From positions 1,489,748 to 1,553,747 of the forward strand of contig NZ_CH724168.1 in NCBI RefSeq assembly GCF_000153285.1: a stretch of 64,000 bases of DNA. Reading direction: 5' to 3'. The notes beneath the pieces were generated by a model. The model had not been told where the DNA came from and ran no database searches. It worked only from the letters and a program-made list of their open reading frames with translations. Positions 1-11,041 of this stretch are shown piece after piece; the stretch's first letter is position 1, and the number at the start of each line of letters is the position of its first letter. The DNA is from Synechococcus sp. WH 7805. Its GTDB lineage: Bacteria > Cyanobacteriota > Cyanobacteriia > PCC-6307 > Cyanobiaceae. The position numbers were made by a program, and so were the translations under genes.

Positions 1-261
1 GACCACGCGTCGGCAGAGCGCTAGGTAAAGCTGCTCCTGTTCGGCATGTTGCGAATAAAACTGTTGGTGGGTCTCCGTGGTGTTATCCGAACCAGGCAGA
101 AACAAGGGATAAGGACCGACGTGTTCATGCAAGGCAGCCAGTGGAAGACCAATAGAGCTGGCAACAGCCGTCGCGAACCGTGCCCCCTCAAGCGTCCCGG
201 TGATGCGGTGCCGATGCAGGTCTCGACGGCGTTGCTCAGCAGACTCCCGTTGCGATTGCAT
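1..261 (-). CDS. Hypothetical protein, N-terminal part (runs off left edge)
   Basis: An open frame on the minus strand with ATG at 261-259 and 87 codons without a stop down to base 1. The N-terminus is highly charged and probably helical (MQSQRESAEQRRRDLHRHR), followed by a more hydrophobic stretch around PLAALHEHVGPYPLFLPG. A TTG two codons upstream is an alternative start. It is divergent from the glycosyltransferase at 346, with about 85 bases between the starts. I do not recognise the family. The frame could be real because it fills the otherwise empty edge and has codon choice like its neighbours, but only a third or less of the protein may be visible. Confidence 0.5.
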   Translation of the reverse strand, partial: MQSQRESAEQRRRDLHRHRITGTLEGARFATAVASSIGLPLAALHEHVGPYPLFLPGSDNTTETHQQFYSQHAEQEQLYLALCRRVV

Positions 262-345
262 CGTCAACCCCAGGTATTCATCGTCAGGTCATCGGTCAAA
301 TGACCCTCGTTTGGGCATTATCACGCATGGGTTTAGACCGAAGCC

Positions 346-1506
346 ATGCACGTGCGTTTTTATGGCCACCTCCGCGCTGGCTTTGGGCTCGCCGGAGGAG
401 CCCGGGCCACGGCCCGCTGCCTGCAGGCCGCAGGCTGCACCCTCGACTACGTGGATCTGGCACTGGCCAGTCATGCCGCAGTGCAAGCCATGCCGCAGGA
501 CACGTCATGCCTAGACCAGCAGCAGATCACCCCTCAAGTGGACCTGGTCCACACCAACCCCAACATCCTCGCCAGCAATCCTGAACTGCTCCAACGCCAA
601 CCCCTCAGCGCACCCCTGCGCATCGGTTACTGGGCCTGGGAGCTTGAAGCGTTTCCTGATGGATGGGAGCGCTTCTTTGGCGACTACGACGAAATCTGGT
701 GCCCCAGCAGTTTCACGGCACAGTCCCTCGCTCTGCGATCACCGATTCCAGTGATCGCCTTACCCCATCTCCCCGACTGGTCGCACCTGGACGAACGCCG
801 CCGACTGCGTCAGCAACAGCGCCGCCAACGCCAAGACCGGCTCCCTTTCACCTTTCTCACGCTCTTCGATTTCTGGAGCACTCCGGAGCGCAAAAACCCG
901 GAAGCGGTGATCCGCGCCTTCCAAAAGGCCTTTCCCAGACATGCGCAGGATCAACCCTCGGTTCAGCTGCTGATCAAAGCCAGCAGCGCCGAACAGTTTC
1001 CGGAACAGGCCATGGCCATGGATGCCCTGACAGCGGGCGATCCGCGCATCCGCTGGATCAAGGCCTTGCTGAGCAATGAGCAGCTCGATGCGCTCTACGA
1101 CGAAGCCGACGCCCTCGTCAGCCTGCACCGCGCCGAAGGATTCGGGCTCACTCTTGCCGAAGCGATGGCGTTGGGTATGCCCGTGATCGCCACGGGCTAC
1201 TCCGGCAACCTCGATTTCATGCCGCCGGGCAGTGCAGCACTGATTCCCTGGCAGCTCCAGCCTCTGGAACGGAGCTATGGCGACTACCTCGCTGGTTGCC
1301 ACTGGGCTGAACCCGATCTCTCAGCTGCTGCAGCGGCCATGCGCCGCCTCGCCGGAAACCCCGGCCATGCAGAACAACTCGGGGATGCAGGCAGCCGATT
1401 GGTCAGGGAGCGGCTCAGCCCCCACCGCTTGGCTGCGGTCGTGAGGCAGCGCCTCGGCCGTTGGTGGCTGCCGAACGCGACAACGGCAAAAGATTCAAGC
1501 GCTTGA
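346..1506 (+). CDS. GT4-type glycosyltransferase
   Basis: A 386-residue protein with the two-Rossmann GT-B layout. The diagnostic C-terminal donor-binding block is EGFGLTLAEAMALGMPVI near residue 262, the E-x7-E motif of family GT4, followed by ATGYSGNLDFM. An N-terminal block FYGHLRAGFGLAGGARAT resembles the acceptor-side glycine-rich loop. A cytosolic enzyme that transfers a nucleotide-sugar residue to a glycan or lipid acceptor is likely; donor and acceptor cannot be read from the sequence. Its 3' end overlaps the convergent TPR gene by about 90 bases. Nearby secretion and GDP-mannose genes suggest, by context only, a role in cell-surface or secreted glycoconjugates. Confidence 0.85.
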   Translation: MHVRFYGHLRAGFGLAGGARATARCLQAAGCTLDYVDLALASHAAVQAMPQDTSCLDQQQITPQVDLVHTNPNILASNPELLQRQPLSAPLRIGYWAWELEAFPDGWERFFGDYDEIWCPSSFTAQSLALRSPIPVIALPHLPDWSHLDERRRLRQQQRRQRQDRLPFTFLTLFDFWSTPERKNPEAVIRAFQKAFPRHAQDQPSVQLLIKASSAEQFPEQAMAMDALTAGDPRIRWIKALLSNEQLDALYDEADALVSLHRAEGFGLTLAEAMALGMPVIATGYSGNLDFMPPGSAALIPWQLQPLERSYGDYLAGCHWAEPDLSAAAAAMRRLAGNPGHAEQLGDAGSRLVRERLSPHRLAAVVRQRLGRWWLPNATTAKDSSA

Positions 1507-2170
1507 GGCGTTCTTGCAGTGCCTGTTCCCAGGCTGTCAGCCCTGCTGGCTGTGCCGCGGCCTCCCGCAGCAGATCGCAGACCTGATCGATGTCCATTCC
1601 GTAACAAGCCGCTTTCAGCAAACGCTGGCGACAGTCACCATCCGCCAACCCCCAGCTTTGCAGCGTTTGCACGAGGGCTGGACCTGGCACCAACAAAGCC
1701 GCTTGCCGGGCACCATCCCAGGCCGCGTCCGGCATCCCTGTGGCCAGTTGCCGCCAACGCTTCAGCTCCCCCAGGGCCAACCGAGGATCCTGGCGATCCA
1801 ACACTTGCAGCAGATTGCGAAAACTGAGCGGACTGTCGGAACCTTCCTGGAGCGAGAGGCGATAAGAGCGCACGGCATCATCGAGCTGATTCAGGCCCCG
1901 ATAGGCATCACCAAGCTTGTGCTGCACCCAGAAACTGCGCTGAGGGTGGCTGGCAAACGGCTTCAAAACCTCCAGGCATCCCAGGTAATCTCCTTGCATC
2001 AGCAAGGTGAAACCGAGGTGGTCCCACACATCCACCCCTGCCGAAGGGTTGAGCTGGATGAGTCGACGCAGCAACCCTTCCGCCGCTTCCCAGTCAGCCT
2101 CTTGAATCGCCTCATACGCAGCCCTTCTGACTGCATCAACTCGGTTCTGCACGTCCAGCACTGAACCCAT
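1415..2170 (-). CDS. TPR-repeat protein
   Basis: A 251-residue protein made of helical repeats. TPR-like units are visible at AAEGLLRRLIQLNPSAG, HLGFTLLMQGDYLGCLEVL and KLGDAYRGLNQLDDAVRSY (residues about 30-115), with weaker helical repeats behind. The C-terminus is a low-complexity tail rich in Gly, Ser and Pro. There is no signal peptide, so it is probably a cytosolic scaffold. Its ATG shares two bases with the ATG of the divergent PPIase gene (a CATG), and its 3' end runs into the glycosyltransferase gene, so it has no flanking spacer on either side. The partner is unknown; by position it may serve the secretion genes next door. Confidence 0.7.
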   Translation of the reverse strand: MGSVLDVQNRVDAVRRAAYEAIQEADWEAAEGLLRRLIQLNPSAGVDVWDHLGFTLLMQGDYLGCLEVLKPFASHPQRSFWVQHKLGDAYRGLNQLDDAVRSYRLSLQEGSDSPLSFRNLLQVLDRQDPRLALGELKRWRQLATGMPDAAWDGARQAALLVPGPALVQTLQSWGLADGDCRQRLLKAACYGMDIDQVCDLLREAAAQPAGLTAWEQALQERLKRLNLLPLSRSAATNGRGAASRPQPSGGG

Positions 2171-2798
2171 GAATCAGCCTTCCCCATCTCATCACATCTC
2201 ATCAATCTCTCTGGAGTGGCCTAGTACCGAAGTGCTTGATGCCCTTGAAAGCACCCAACTGCTCACCCTCTGGCTCGGACGGACCATCGAACGTCTCATC
2301 GCCGTTGATTGCACCCTGGAGGAATGGCAGGTGGCCCACTTCTCCAATCAGGCCCACGATCAATTTCTCGAAAAAGGATCAGCGCTCGACCGATTCTGCT
2401 TCTCGGTGCTGCAAACCAAGGATGCCAATCTTGCGCAGGAGTGGGCCTTTCGGCTGCAAGAAGGCGATGTCAGTTTTGCCCAACTGGCTCCGCTATCGAT
2501 TGGCCGTAGCCGTGAGACCGGTGGCCGACTTGGCCCGCTGCGCCTCGAAGATCTGGACGCGCCTCTCGACCGGCTACTCCTGCGTATCACTCCGGGAGTG
2601 ATTCAGCCACCCTTGCAGCTTGGCAACGGGCGCACGATTGTGCTTCGGCTCGATAGCCGCCAACCGGCTCAATGGGACGGGAATGACAGACTTGACCTGA
2701 TTCAGCGGCTGTATCGCCGCTGGCTGACTGACACCATCAAATCGCTCCAGGCTGGGGAGCCCAAGCCGGGGTCTACCTGTTCCATTCCCCTGCCATGA
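2169..2798 (+). CDS. Parvulin-like peptidylprolyl isomerase of the type I secretion cluster
   Basis: A 209-residue protein. The central part (FRLQEGDVSFAQLAPLS, then ETGGRLGPLRLEDLDAPL, residues about 95-135) is the rotamase signature of parvulins: a length of chain, then a G-G-x-L-G block, then a helix. It would isomerise Xaa-Pro bonds in a client. No signal peptide is visible, so it probably acts in the cytosol. Its stop overlaps the start of the ABC exporter by four bases (ATGA), so the two are translationally coupled and the likely client is the exported protein. Such PPIases are a recurrent partner of cyanobacterial type I exporters. Confidence 0.75.
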   Translation: MNQPSPSHHISSISLEWPSTEVLDALESTQLLTLWLGRTIERLIAVDCTLEEWQVAHFSNQAHDQFLEKGSALDRFCFSVLQTKDANLAQEWAFRLQEGDVSFAQLAPLSIGRSRETGGRLGPLRLEDLDAPLDRLLLRITPGVIQPPLQLGNGRTIVLRLDSRQPAQWDGNDRLDLIQRLYRRWLTDTIKSLQAGEPKPGSTCSIPLP

Positions 2799-5773
2799 GC
2801 GAAAACGTCACCGCACTGCCGATTCCTCTTCAGAACTTTCTGGCCTCCCAGCGGGCCAAGCTGGAATGGCTGAGGTACCGCACCGGTCAACCACTGCTGC
2901 AGTCCGACAGACTTCCCCACCAGGTGATGTTCATCGCCGAAGGAGCTGTTCGTCTCATCGGTGACGACCCTGCAAGCGGACCCTTCACCCTGGCGCGTTT
3001 GTTCACCGGTGAGGCCATCGGTTGGTGCGGGCTGGTGCGCAACCGCCCCTGCGAAGCGGTGACCGCCATGGAGCCGACCGTCGTAGCGGCCCTGCCCGCG
3101 CGTCAGTTTCTCCAACTCCTACCGAGTGATCCAACCCTTCAGAAGGGATGCCTGGAGCCGGCCAGAAGTGAGCTTGCGGAGCTGCTGATGGCCTGGATCA
3201 GCCGCCAACCCCATCGCTACAGCGATCTCCCAGGACTGTTCACAGAACTCTGGCGCCCGGGTGCCCTCCAGTTGCTGAGCGGCGAAGCGCTGAGCAGCGC
3301 CTGCCCCCTAGATGACAACTGGCTCTGGCTTCCCAGTGCTCCTCTGACGCCCCGGGCACCCCTCGGTGTAGCCATCGAACACTGGTCCCCCTCCAAGGAG
3401 TCGCGCGAGTTACCACTCGGAGGCCGTCTGCTCGGCATCCGCCGAGACGCCTTGAACGAAGCCCTGGCCGTCCGGGCCACCCGACCGAGTACGAGCCGCG
3501 CCAGCTCGGGATCAGCTCCTGAACCGCTCTGGCAAAGCGCCCGAGATGCGGAGGAGCTTCCCGATCCCATCGCCCCATCCAGCCTGGGGCTCACGGACTA
3601 CACCCTGCGCATTCCTCAGATGCGCGGGCGTGCCGAAGGGAGTCTTGAAACTGCATTGATCTGCCTGCAGCGCCTCTCCAACCGCTACCGCTTCCCCTTT
3701 CCTCGTGAAACAGCGCGGATGCTGCTCAGCGACTGTGAATCACGGCTGGGTGGGATCACGCTTCTGCATCTGGGTCAGCTCCTGGAGAGTCTGGGCCTCG
3801 AGGTTCGCCCCCTCGCTGCACCCACCAACAGCCTGCACCGGCTGGAGACGCCGTCGTTGCTGAAGCTCGATGATCGCTTCGTTCTGGTGGAAGAAGCGAG
3901 TGCGCGCGGCCTGGTGCTGGCCGACCCCACAGACGGCATCCGCAAACTCAGCCCAGCGCAACTGAAACAGTGGGGTGAAGGCCCACTCCAGTTGATGCTG
4001 ATCCGCCCTGCGGAATCCAGCGAAAGCGATCAACTGGCCACGCGGTTCGACTTGAGCTGGTTCTGGGAAGTCATTCGCCCATACCGCCCACAGCTGCTGC
4101 TGATTTTCATCAGCGGATTTGTGCAGAAGGTGCTGGATACATTCTTCATCCTTCTGATCATGCAGATCATCGATGTGGTGATCATCACCAGAGATCTGGG
4201 CCTGCTCTGGCCGATCGTCGGCGTCATGAGCCTTCTGATCGGTGTCAAGGCTGTGCTCGCCCTGTTGAACAACGTGCTGACCACCGACCTTTCAGACCGG
4301 ATCGATACCAACCTCGGCGGTCAGATGGTGGGGCATCTGTTCCGTCTGCCAATGCGCTTCTTTGATCGGCGCACGGTCGGCGACCTCGCCAACCGCTTCA
4401 ATGACCTGCGCAAGGTGCGGGCCTTTCTCACAGGCACCGTGATCGACACCGCCATTGATGTGCTGTTCATTCCAATGCTGGCGATCATCCTGCTGTCGAT
4501 CTCACCCCTGATGACCTTGGTTGTGATGATCAAGGTTCCGTTGATGTTCTTCAACACCTGGTTCACTTCCAAAGTGATTAAACGCCTGATCAGCCGCCGC
4601 AATCGCGCCTGGTCGAAATCGCAGGGGTTCCTTGTGGAGTGCCTCACAGCCATCCGCACGCTGAAAACACAGAACTTCGCCACGCAGGCCCGCTGGCAAT
4701 GGCTCAGCCGCTACCGAATCTTCACCGGTGAAGATTTCAAGGTTGGTCAAATGAAGACCATTTCCGGAGAAATCAACAAACTGATTCCCAAGGCGAGCCG
4801 CGTCGCCTTGATCCTGACCGGAGCTATTCTTGCAATCAACGGCGAGGGATCTGTAGGGGCCATTTTTATTTTCATGATTCTGGGTGGAACTATCGCCGGC
4901 TCGATGGTGTCGTTATCAACCGTTTCAGATCAGTACCAAGAAGCACGTGCCGCCATGGACTCCCTGGCCGATGTACTCAGTCAGAAAGCGGAAGATTCAC
5001 TTGCCAGCGGCTCGATGCTGCCGCTGCCGTCCGTGACAGGTCGTGTTGATTTCGAAAAGGTGTCGTTCTCCTATGGCCTGAACGGACAGAGCCAAATGGA
5101 TCATTTCGATGTGTCCATCGACGCGGGCCAAGTGGTCGGACTGGTGGGAACCAGCGGCAGCGGCAAAAGCACCTTGGTGCAGCTCCTTGATGGCCTCTAC
5201 AAACCTGATGAAGGCCGGGTCTTCGTCGATGGTGTTGATATCAGCAAGGTTCAGATCGGCAGTCTGCGGCGCCAGCTGGGCTTCGTACCGCAGGAATCGA
5301 TCCTGTTTGACGGCACGGTGATGGACAACCTGCGCCTGAACATGCCGGATGCGCCCTACGAGGCCGTGGTGCAGGCCGCCACCGTGGCCTGTGCTCACGA
5401 ATTCATCATGACGCTGCCTGACGGCTACAACACCCAGGTGGGCGAACGCGGTGGCGGTCTCTCCGGCGGCCAGAAGCAGCGAATTGCCATTGCCCGGATG
5501 GTGCTTCAGAACCCACGCATGATCATTCTCGATGAGGCCACCTCGGCCCTCGACCCCACCACAGAAACCCTTGTCCTGCGCCGCCTGCGCCAACGGTTCA
5601 CGAACCAGACCATGATTGTGGTCACGCACCGGCTCGGTTGCCTGCGAAGCGCTGACAGAATACTCATGCTCGACCGCGGTGTGCTGGTGGAGCAGGGCAG
5701 TTGGAACGAGTTGATGGCCTTGCAAGGCGCCTTTGCCAAGCTGGCGCAGCAGCAGGAAGCTGTTGTGGTCTGA
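2795..5773 (+). CDS. Type I secretion ABC exporter with N-terminal cNMP-like and C39-like domains
   Basis: A 992-residue fused permease-ATPase. Residues about 30-120 look like a cyclic-nucleotide-binding-type beta roll (VMFIAEGAVRLIGDD, ARLFTGEAIGWCGL). Residues about 275-400 align with the C39 peptidase region but lack its D-C-G nucleophile block, so it is a C39-like docking domain rather than a protease. Six membrane segments follow (about 425-700), then the ATPase: Walker A GTSGSGKST near 784, signature LSGGQKQR near 888, Walker B MIILDEATSALD near 908 and the switch VVTHR near 941. It would export an unprocessed RTX-like or similar protein from the cytosol together with the HlyD adaptor and an outer-membrane channel. 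No TolC-like gene or substrate lies in the window. Confidence 0.88.
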   Translation: MSENVTALPIPLQNFLASQRAKLEWLRYRTGQPLLQSDRLPHQVMFIAEGAVRLIGDDPASGPFTLARLFTGEAIGWCGLVRNRPCEAVTAMEPTVVAALPARQFLQLLPSDPTLQKGCLEPARSELAELLMAWISRQPHRYSDLPGLFTELWRPGALQLLSGEALSSACPLDDNWLWLPSAPLTPRAPLGVAIEHWSPSKESRELPLGGRLLGIRRDALNEALAVRATRPSTSRASSGSAPEPLWQSARDAEELPDPIAPSSLGLTDYTLRIPQMRGRAEGSLETALICLQRLSNRYRFPFPRETARMLLSDCESRLGGITLLHLGQLLESLGLEVRPLAAPTNSLHRLETPSLLKLDDRFVLVEEASARGLVLADPTDGIRKLSPAQLKQWGEGPLQLMLIRPAESSESDQLATRFDLSWFWEVIRPYRPQLLLIFISGFVQKVLDTFFILLIMQIIDVVIITRDLGLLWPIVGVMSLLIGVKAVLALLNNVLTTDLSDRIDTNLGGQMVGHLFRLPMRFFDRRTVGDLANRFNDLRKVRAFLTGTVIDTAIDVLFIPMLAIILLSISPLMTLVVMIKVPLMFFNTWFTSKVIKRLISRRNRAWSKSQGFLVECLTAIRTLKTQNFATQARWQWLSRYRIFTGEDFKVGQMKTISGEINKLIPKASRVALILTGAILAINGEGSVGAIFIFMILGGTIAGSMVSLSTVSDQYQEARAAMDSLADVLSQKAEDSLASGSMLPLPSVTGRVDFEKVSFSYGLNGQSQMDHFDVSIDAGQVVGLVGTSGSGKSTLVQLLDGLYKPDEGRVFVDGVDISKVQIGSLRRQLGFVPQESILFDGTVMDNLRLNMPDAPYEAVVQAATVACAHEFIMTLPDGYNTQVGERGGGLSGGQKQRIAIARMVLQNPRMIILDEATSALDPTTETLVLRRLRQRFTNQTMIVVTHRLGCLRSADRILMLDRGVLVEQGSWNELMALQGAFAKLAQQQEAVVV

Positions 5774-5819
5774 GCGGTCTGCCCCGCAATCCGGTAGCTC
5801 AAGAGCCTTCACCTTCACG

Positions 5820-6923
5820 ATGTCTCAGAAATCTCTCCCCAGCCCCTCAGCGAACCGCGTCAATGAATCGGGCGATGAAGCGCTGCGACTGGAATCAAGG
5901 CCGTCTCCAGTGCTACCGGCTGTTCTGGTCGGAAGCCTTTCAGCTCTGTTTTTCGTGGTGGTGTACTTCGCCTCCACGGTGAAGATCGATCAGATCGTTT
6001 CGGTGCCCGGCAAACTGGTCACCCGACGCAGCACTCAAGACCTCACCACGCCAGAGCCTGGGGTGGTGAAGAGGGTGTTGGTCAAAAGCGGCGATGTGGT
6101 TCAACAGGGTCAGGAGCTTGTGGTGCTCGACCCGCGGGTCCAGACCAGCAATGTTGATGAACTGCAAAAGCAGCTCGAAGCGGAAGCCGCTCGTCTTCAA
6201 TCGGAGCAGGCCCGCATCAGAGAAACGATCCGAGGTCTGGAGACCCAGCTCGAGATCGATCGGCAGATCCTTGAGCCCTTCAAACAGCTGGCGGAACAGG
6301 GTGCCAGCTCTCAGCTGCAATTGATTGAAAAGCAACGCCAGCTCGAAGCAACCCGACGCTCCCTGGCCGAAGCCAGGGAGCAGCTGCAAACCATTTCCTT
6401 CCAATCACAAAGCGTTCAAGCTCAGCTCAGAGCCTCCTTGGTGAAGTCTCAGAACGCTCTTGACCTGGTCACCCTCAGGGCTCCGGTCGCTGGCACCGTG
6501 ATCGACCTGGAGGCTCAGACAGGCCTTGTGGTGAACAACACCACCTCCCTCCTCAAGCTGGTTCCGATTGACGACCTCGTAGCCCAGACCTTCGCCCGCG
6601 ACTCAGACATCGCCTTCATCCGTGCTGGCCAGGATGCCGAGATCAGCTTCACCACATACGACAAAACCATCTATGGAACGCTCCCAGGCTCGGTCACCCT
6701 GGTAAGCCAGGACTCCTTGCCGCCGGAACCGCCCTACGACTACCCACATTTTCCCGTCACCCTGGCCCTCAGTGCCCAGAGCCTCAGCAAAAACGGCAAA
6801 ACCTTCGAACTTCAGCCGGGCATGGCCCTCAACGCTGAAATCAAACTGCAAAAACGCACAATTTTCCAGCTGATGTTTAGCCGCATGAGCAAAACGACCG
6901 ACGCCGTGCGCACCATGCGCTGA
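5820..6923 (+). CDS. HlyD-family membrane-fusion protein of type I secretion
   Basis: A 367-residue adaptor. The start is taken at ATG 5820 (MSQKSLPSPSANRV) because a start at 5733 would overlap the exporter gene. There is one membrane anchor (VLVGSLSALFFVVVYFAS, residues about 33-50), a first half of a lipoyl-like domain (TPEPGVVKRVLVKSGDVVQQ), a long alpha-helical hairpin rich in Glu, Gln and Leu (about 100-215), and the second lipoyl half (LRAPVAGTVIDLEAQTG). It should bridge the inner-membrane exporter and the outer-membrane channel across the periplasm. It begins 46 bases after the exporter stop, in the same operon. Confidence 0.88.
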   Translation: MSQKSLPSPSANRVNESGDEALRLESRPSPVLPAVLVGSLSALFFVVVYFASTVKIDQIVSVPGKLVTRRSTQDLTTPEPGVVKRVLVKSGDVVQQGQELVVLDPRVQTSNVDELQKQLEAEAARLQSEQARIRETIRGLETQLEIDRQILEPFKQLAEQGASSQLQLIEKQRQLEATRRSLAEAREQLQTISFQSQSVQAQLRASLVKSQNALDLVTLRAPVAGTVIDLEAQTGLVVNNTTSLLKLVPIDDLVAQTFARDSDIAFIRAGQDAEISFTTYDKTIYGTLPGSVTLVSQDSLPPEPPYDYPHFPVTLALSAQSLSKNGKTFELQPGMALNAEIKLQKRTIFQLMFSRMSKTTDAVRTMR

Positions 6924-6985
6924 GAACCAATACAGACAAAGTCCAGGATGGTGGGAGAAAATATTAGTCACATGTATGGCATCCG

Positions 6986-8438
6986 GTGAGCACCCCTCTA
7001 ATCCCGGTCATTCTCTGTGGCGGCACCGGCACGCGCCTTTGGCCCCTCTCCCGTGCCAGCTATCCCAAGCAGTATTGGCCCTTAGGGGGGAGCGGCGATG
7101 AGACCCTCCTACAACAAACCCAGCAGCGGCTGAAGGGACTCGACAACCTGGCGCCTCCCCTACTGATCTGCAACGACGACCACCGCTTCATCGTGGCCGA
7201 GCAGATGCGCCAGACCGGCGTGGAGCCCGGCGCGATCCTGCTGGAGCCCATGGGGCGCAACACGGCTCCTGCCGTGGCCGTCGCCGCACTCCAGGCCACA
7301 GCCCGTGGTGAGGACCCGCTGCTGCTGGTGCTCGCCGCCGACCATGTGATCCGTGATGCCGCCCACTTCCGCACCGCCATCGACGCCGGGCGCACGGAAG
7401 CGGAGGCCGGCCGGCTGGTGACCTTCGGCATCGTGCCCACAACGCCGGAAACGGGCTACGGCTACATCGAAGCGGCCGAACCGCTGCAACCCGGTGCCCT
7501 CACCCCCGTGCCGATCGCCCGCTTCGTGGAGAAGCCCGACCGCGCCACAGCCGAGCAGTTCCTTGCCAGCGGCCGCTTCACCTGGAACAGCGGCATGTTC
7601 CTATTCAAGGCCAGCGCCATGCTGGCCGAACTGGAGCGTTTGGCACCGGAGGTTGTGAGCTGTTGCCGCGCCGCCCTGGAACAGGACGTGGCCGATCTTG
7701 ATTTCCTCCGCCTGGAGCGCGAAGCCTTCGCCAAATGCCCCAATGTGGCCATCGACGTGGCCGTGATGGAGAAAACCGAGCTTGGCACCGTGCTTCCCCT
7801 GGCAGCAGGCTGGAGTGATGTCGGCAGCTGGAGCGCCCTATGGGAGACCGCCGATCGCGATGACGACGGCAACGTGCTGCGGGGCCGCGTGATCAGCGAG
7901 GGCAGCCGCAACTGCTACTTGCGCAGCGAACACCGCTTGGTGGTGGGCCTGGGCGTGGAGAACCTGGTGGTGGTTGAAACCGATGACGCTGTGCTGATTG
8001 CCGATCGCAGCCAGGCCCAGAACGTGAAAACGATCGTGAAGCAGCTGGAGGCAGATGGCAGCTCAGAGGGCAAGGCCCATCGCAAGATCTACCGGCCCTG
8101 GGGCCACTACACCGGCGTAGTCGAAGACAGCCGCTGGCAGGTAAAGCGCATCTCCGTAAAGCCCGGAGCCAGCCTCTCCCTGCAGATGCATCACCATCGC
8201 GCCGAACACTGGATCGTGGTGAAGGGCACAGCTCTGGTGGAACGCGATGGCGACCAGCAGCTGATCGGCGAGAACCAGAGCACCTACATCCCCCTCGGTT
8301 GCCGGCACCGGCTCACCAACCCGGGAAGGATCCCGGTGGAACTGATCGAAGTGCAGAGCGGGGCTTACCTGGGAGAAGACGACATCGTGCGCTTCGACGA
8401 CGTGTATGGCCGCAGCAATGCGGCCGCCAGGGGCGCAC

Positions 8439-8452
<14 letters not shown>
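6986..8452 (+). CDS. manC: Mannose-1-phosphate guanylyltransferase / mannose-6-phosphate isomerase
   Basis: A 488-residue bifunctional type II enzyme. The nucleotidyltransferase domain opens with VILCGGTGTRLWPLSRASYP (residues about 7-26) and has the FVEKPD block near 180. The C-terminal cupin isomerase domain carries RPWGHYTGV and SLSLQMHHHRAEHW (about 370-410), with the metal-binding histidines. It makes GDP-mannose from mannose-6-phosphate-derived sugar phosphate, feeding surface polysaccharides. The start is the GTG at 6986; no ATG fits before the conserved VILCGG. Its 3' end overlaps convergent glmS by 14 bases. Confidence 0.93.
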
Positions 8453-10325
<1,873 letters not shown>

Positions 10326-10327
10326 AC

Positions 10328-10351
10328 AAAAAAGCCCGGCAGTGCCGGGCT
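10328..10351 (-). terminator. Rho-independent terminator after psaC, abutting glmS start
   Basis: On the minus strand, AGCCCGGC pairs with GCCGGGCT across a three-base loop, followed directly by a run of six T. It lies 40 bases downstream of the psaC stop and ends two bases before the glmS ATG. The stem is GC-rich and perfect, so psaC transcription should end here. Confidence 0.85.
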
Positions 10352-10390
10352 GAGCTTATGGGTAATAGATCCGAAAGACCGAGAGGTCGC

Positions 10391-10645
<255 letters not shown>

Positions 10646-10653
10646 TCAGTGCG

Positions 10654-10670
10654 GTTGACTTGAAGTCAAC
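10654..10670. promoter_or_regulatory. Perfect 17-base palindrome upstream of psaC
   Basis: GTTGACTTGAAGTCAAC reads the same on both strands around a central base. It begins 18 bases upstream of the psaC ATG and lies in the psaC-acpP divergent spacer. A single-base loop is too tight for a good RNA hairpin, so a protein operator or a core promoter element (it contains TTGACT) is more likely than an RNA structure. No known motif such as HLR1 matches. Confidence 0.45.
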
Positions 10671-10787
10671 GTACCTGTCACGCCCGCGTCTGGGATCGAG
10701 CTCGCGCTCTGCCGTCACTGTTGTTAACGCCCGTGGCCGGTGCTGCCTGCGCTAGCCCGTAAGATGCGGCGTCCCGTCTTCACGGCC

Positions 10788-11030
10788 ATGTCTCAGGAAG
10801 CGATCCTCGAAAAAGTCCGTTCGATCGTGGCGGAGCAGCTCAGCGTCGACGCCGGTGAAGTGAAGCCGGAGTCGAATTTCCAGAACGATCTAGGCGCCGA
10901 TTCGCTCGACACCGTCGAGCTGGTGATGGCCCTGGAGGAAGCCTTCGACATCGAAATTCCCGACGAATCCGCCGAAGGCATCGCCACCGTGGGCGACGCC
11001 GTTAAGTACATCGAAGACAAGCAGGCCTGA
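10788..11030 (+). CDS. acpP: Acyl carrier protein
   Basis: An 80-residue acidic protein. The start is ATG 10788 ([18 protein letters not shown]), because upstream codons add non-homologous residues. The phosphopantetheine attachment site is the Ser in [19 protein letters not shown] (residue about 38). It carries growing acyl chains in type II fatty-acid synthesis. It lies 11 bases upstream of fabF, the condensing enzyme that uses it, in a clear operon. Confidence 0.97.
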   Translation: MSQEAILEKVRSIVAEQLSVDAGEVKPESNFQNDLGADSLDTVELVMALEEAFDIEIPDESAEGIATVGDAVKYIEDKQA

Positions 11031-11041
11031 GGTTCCGCAGC

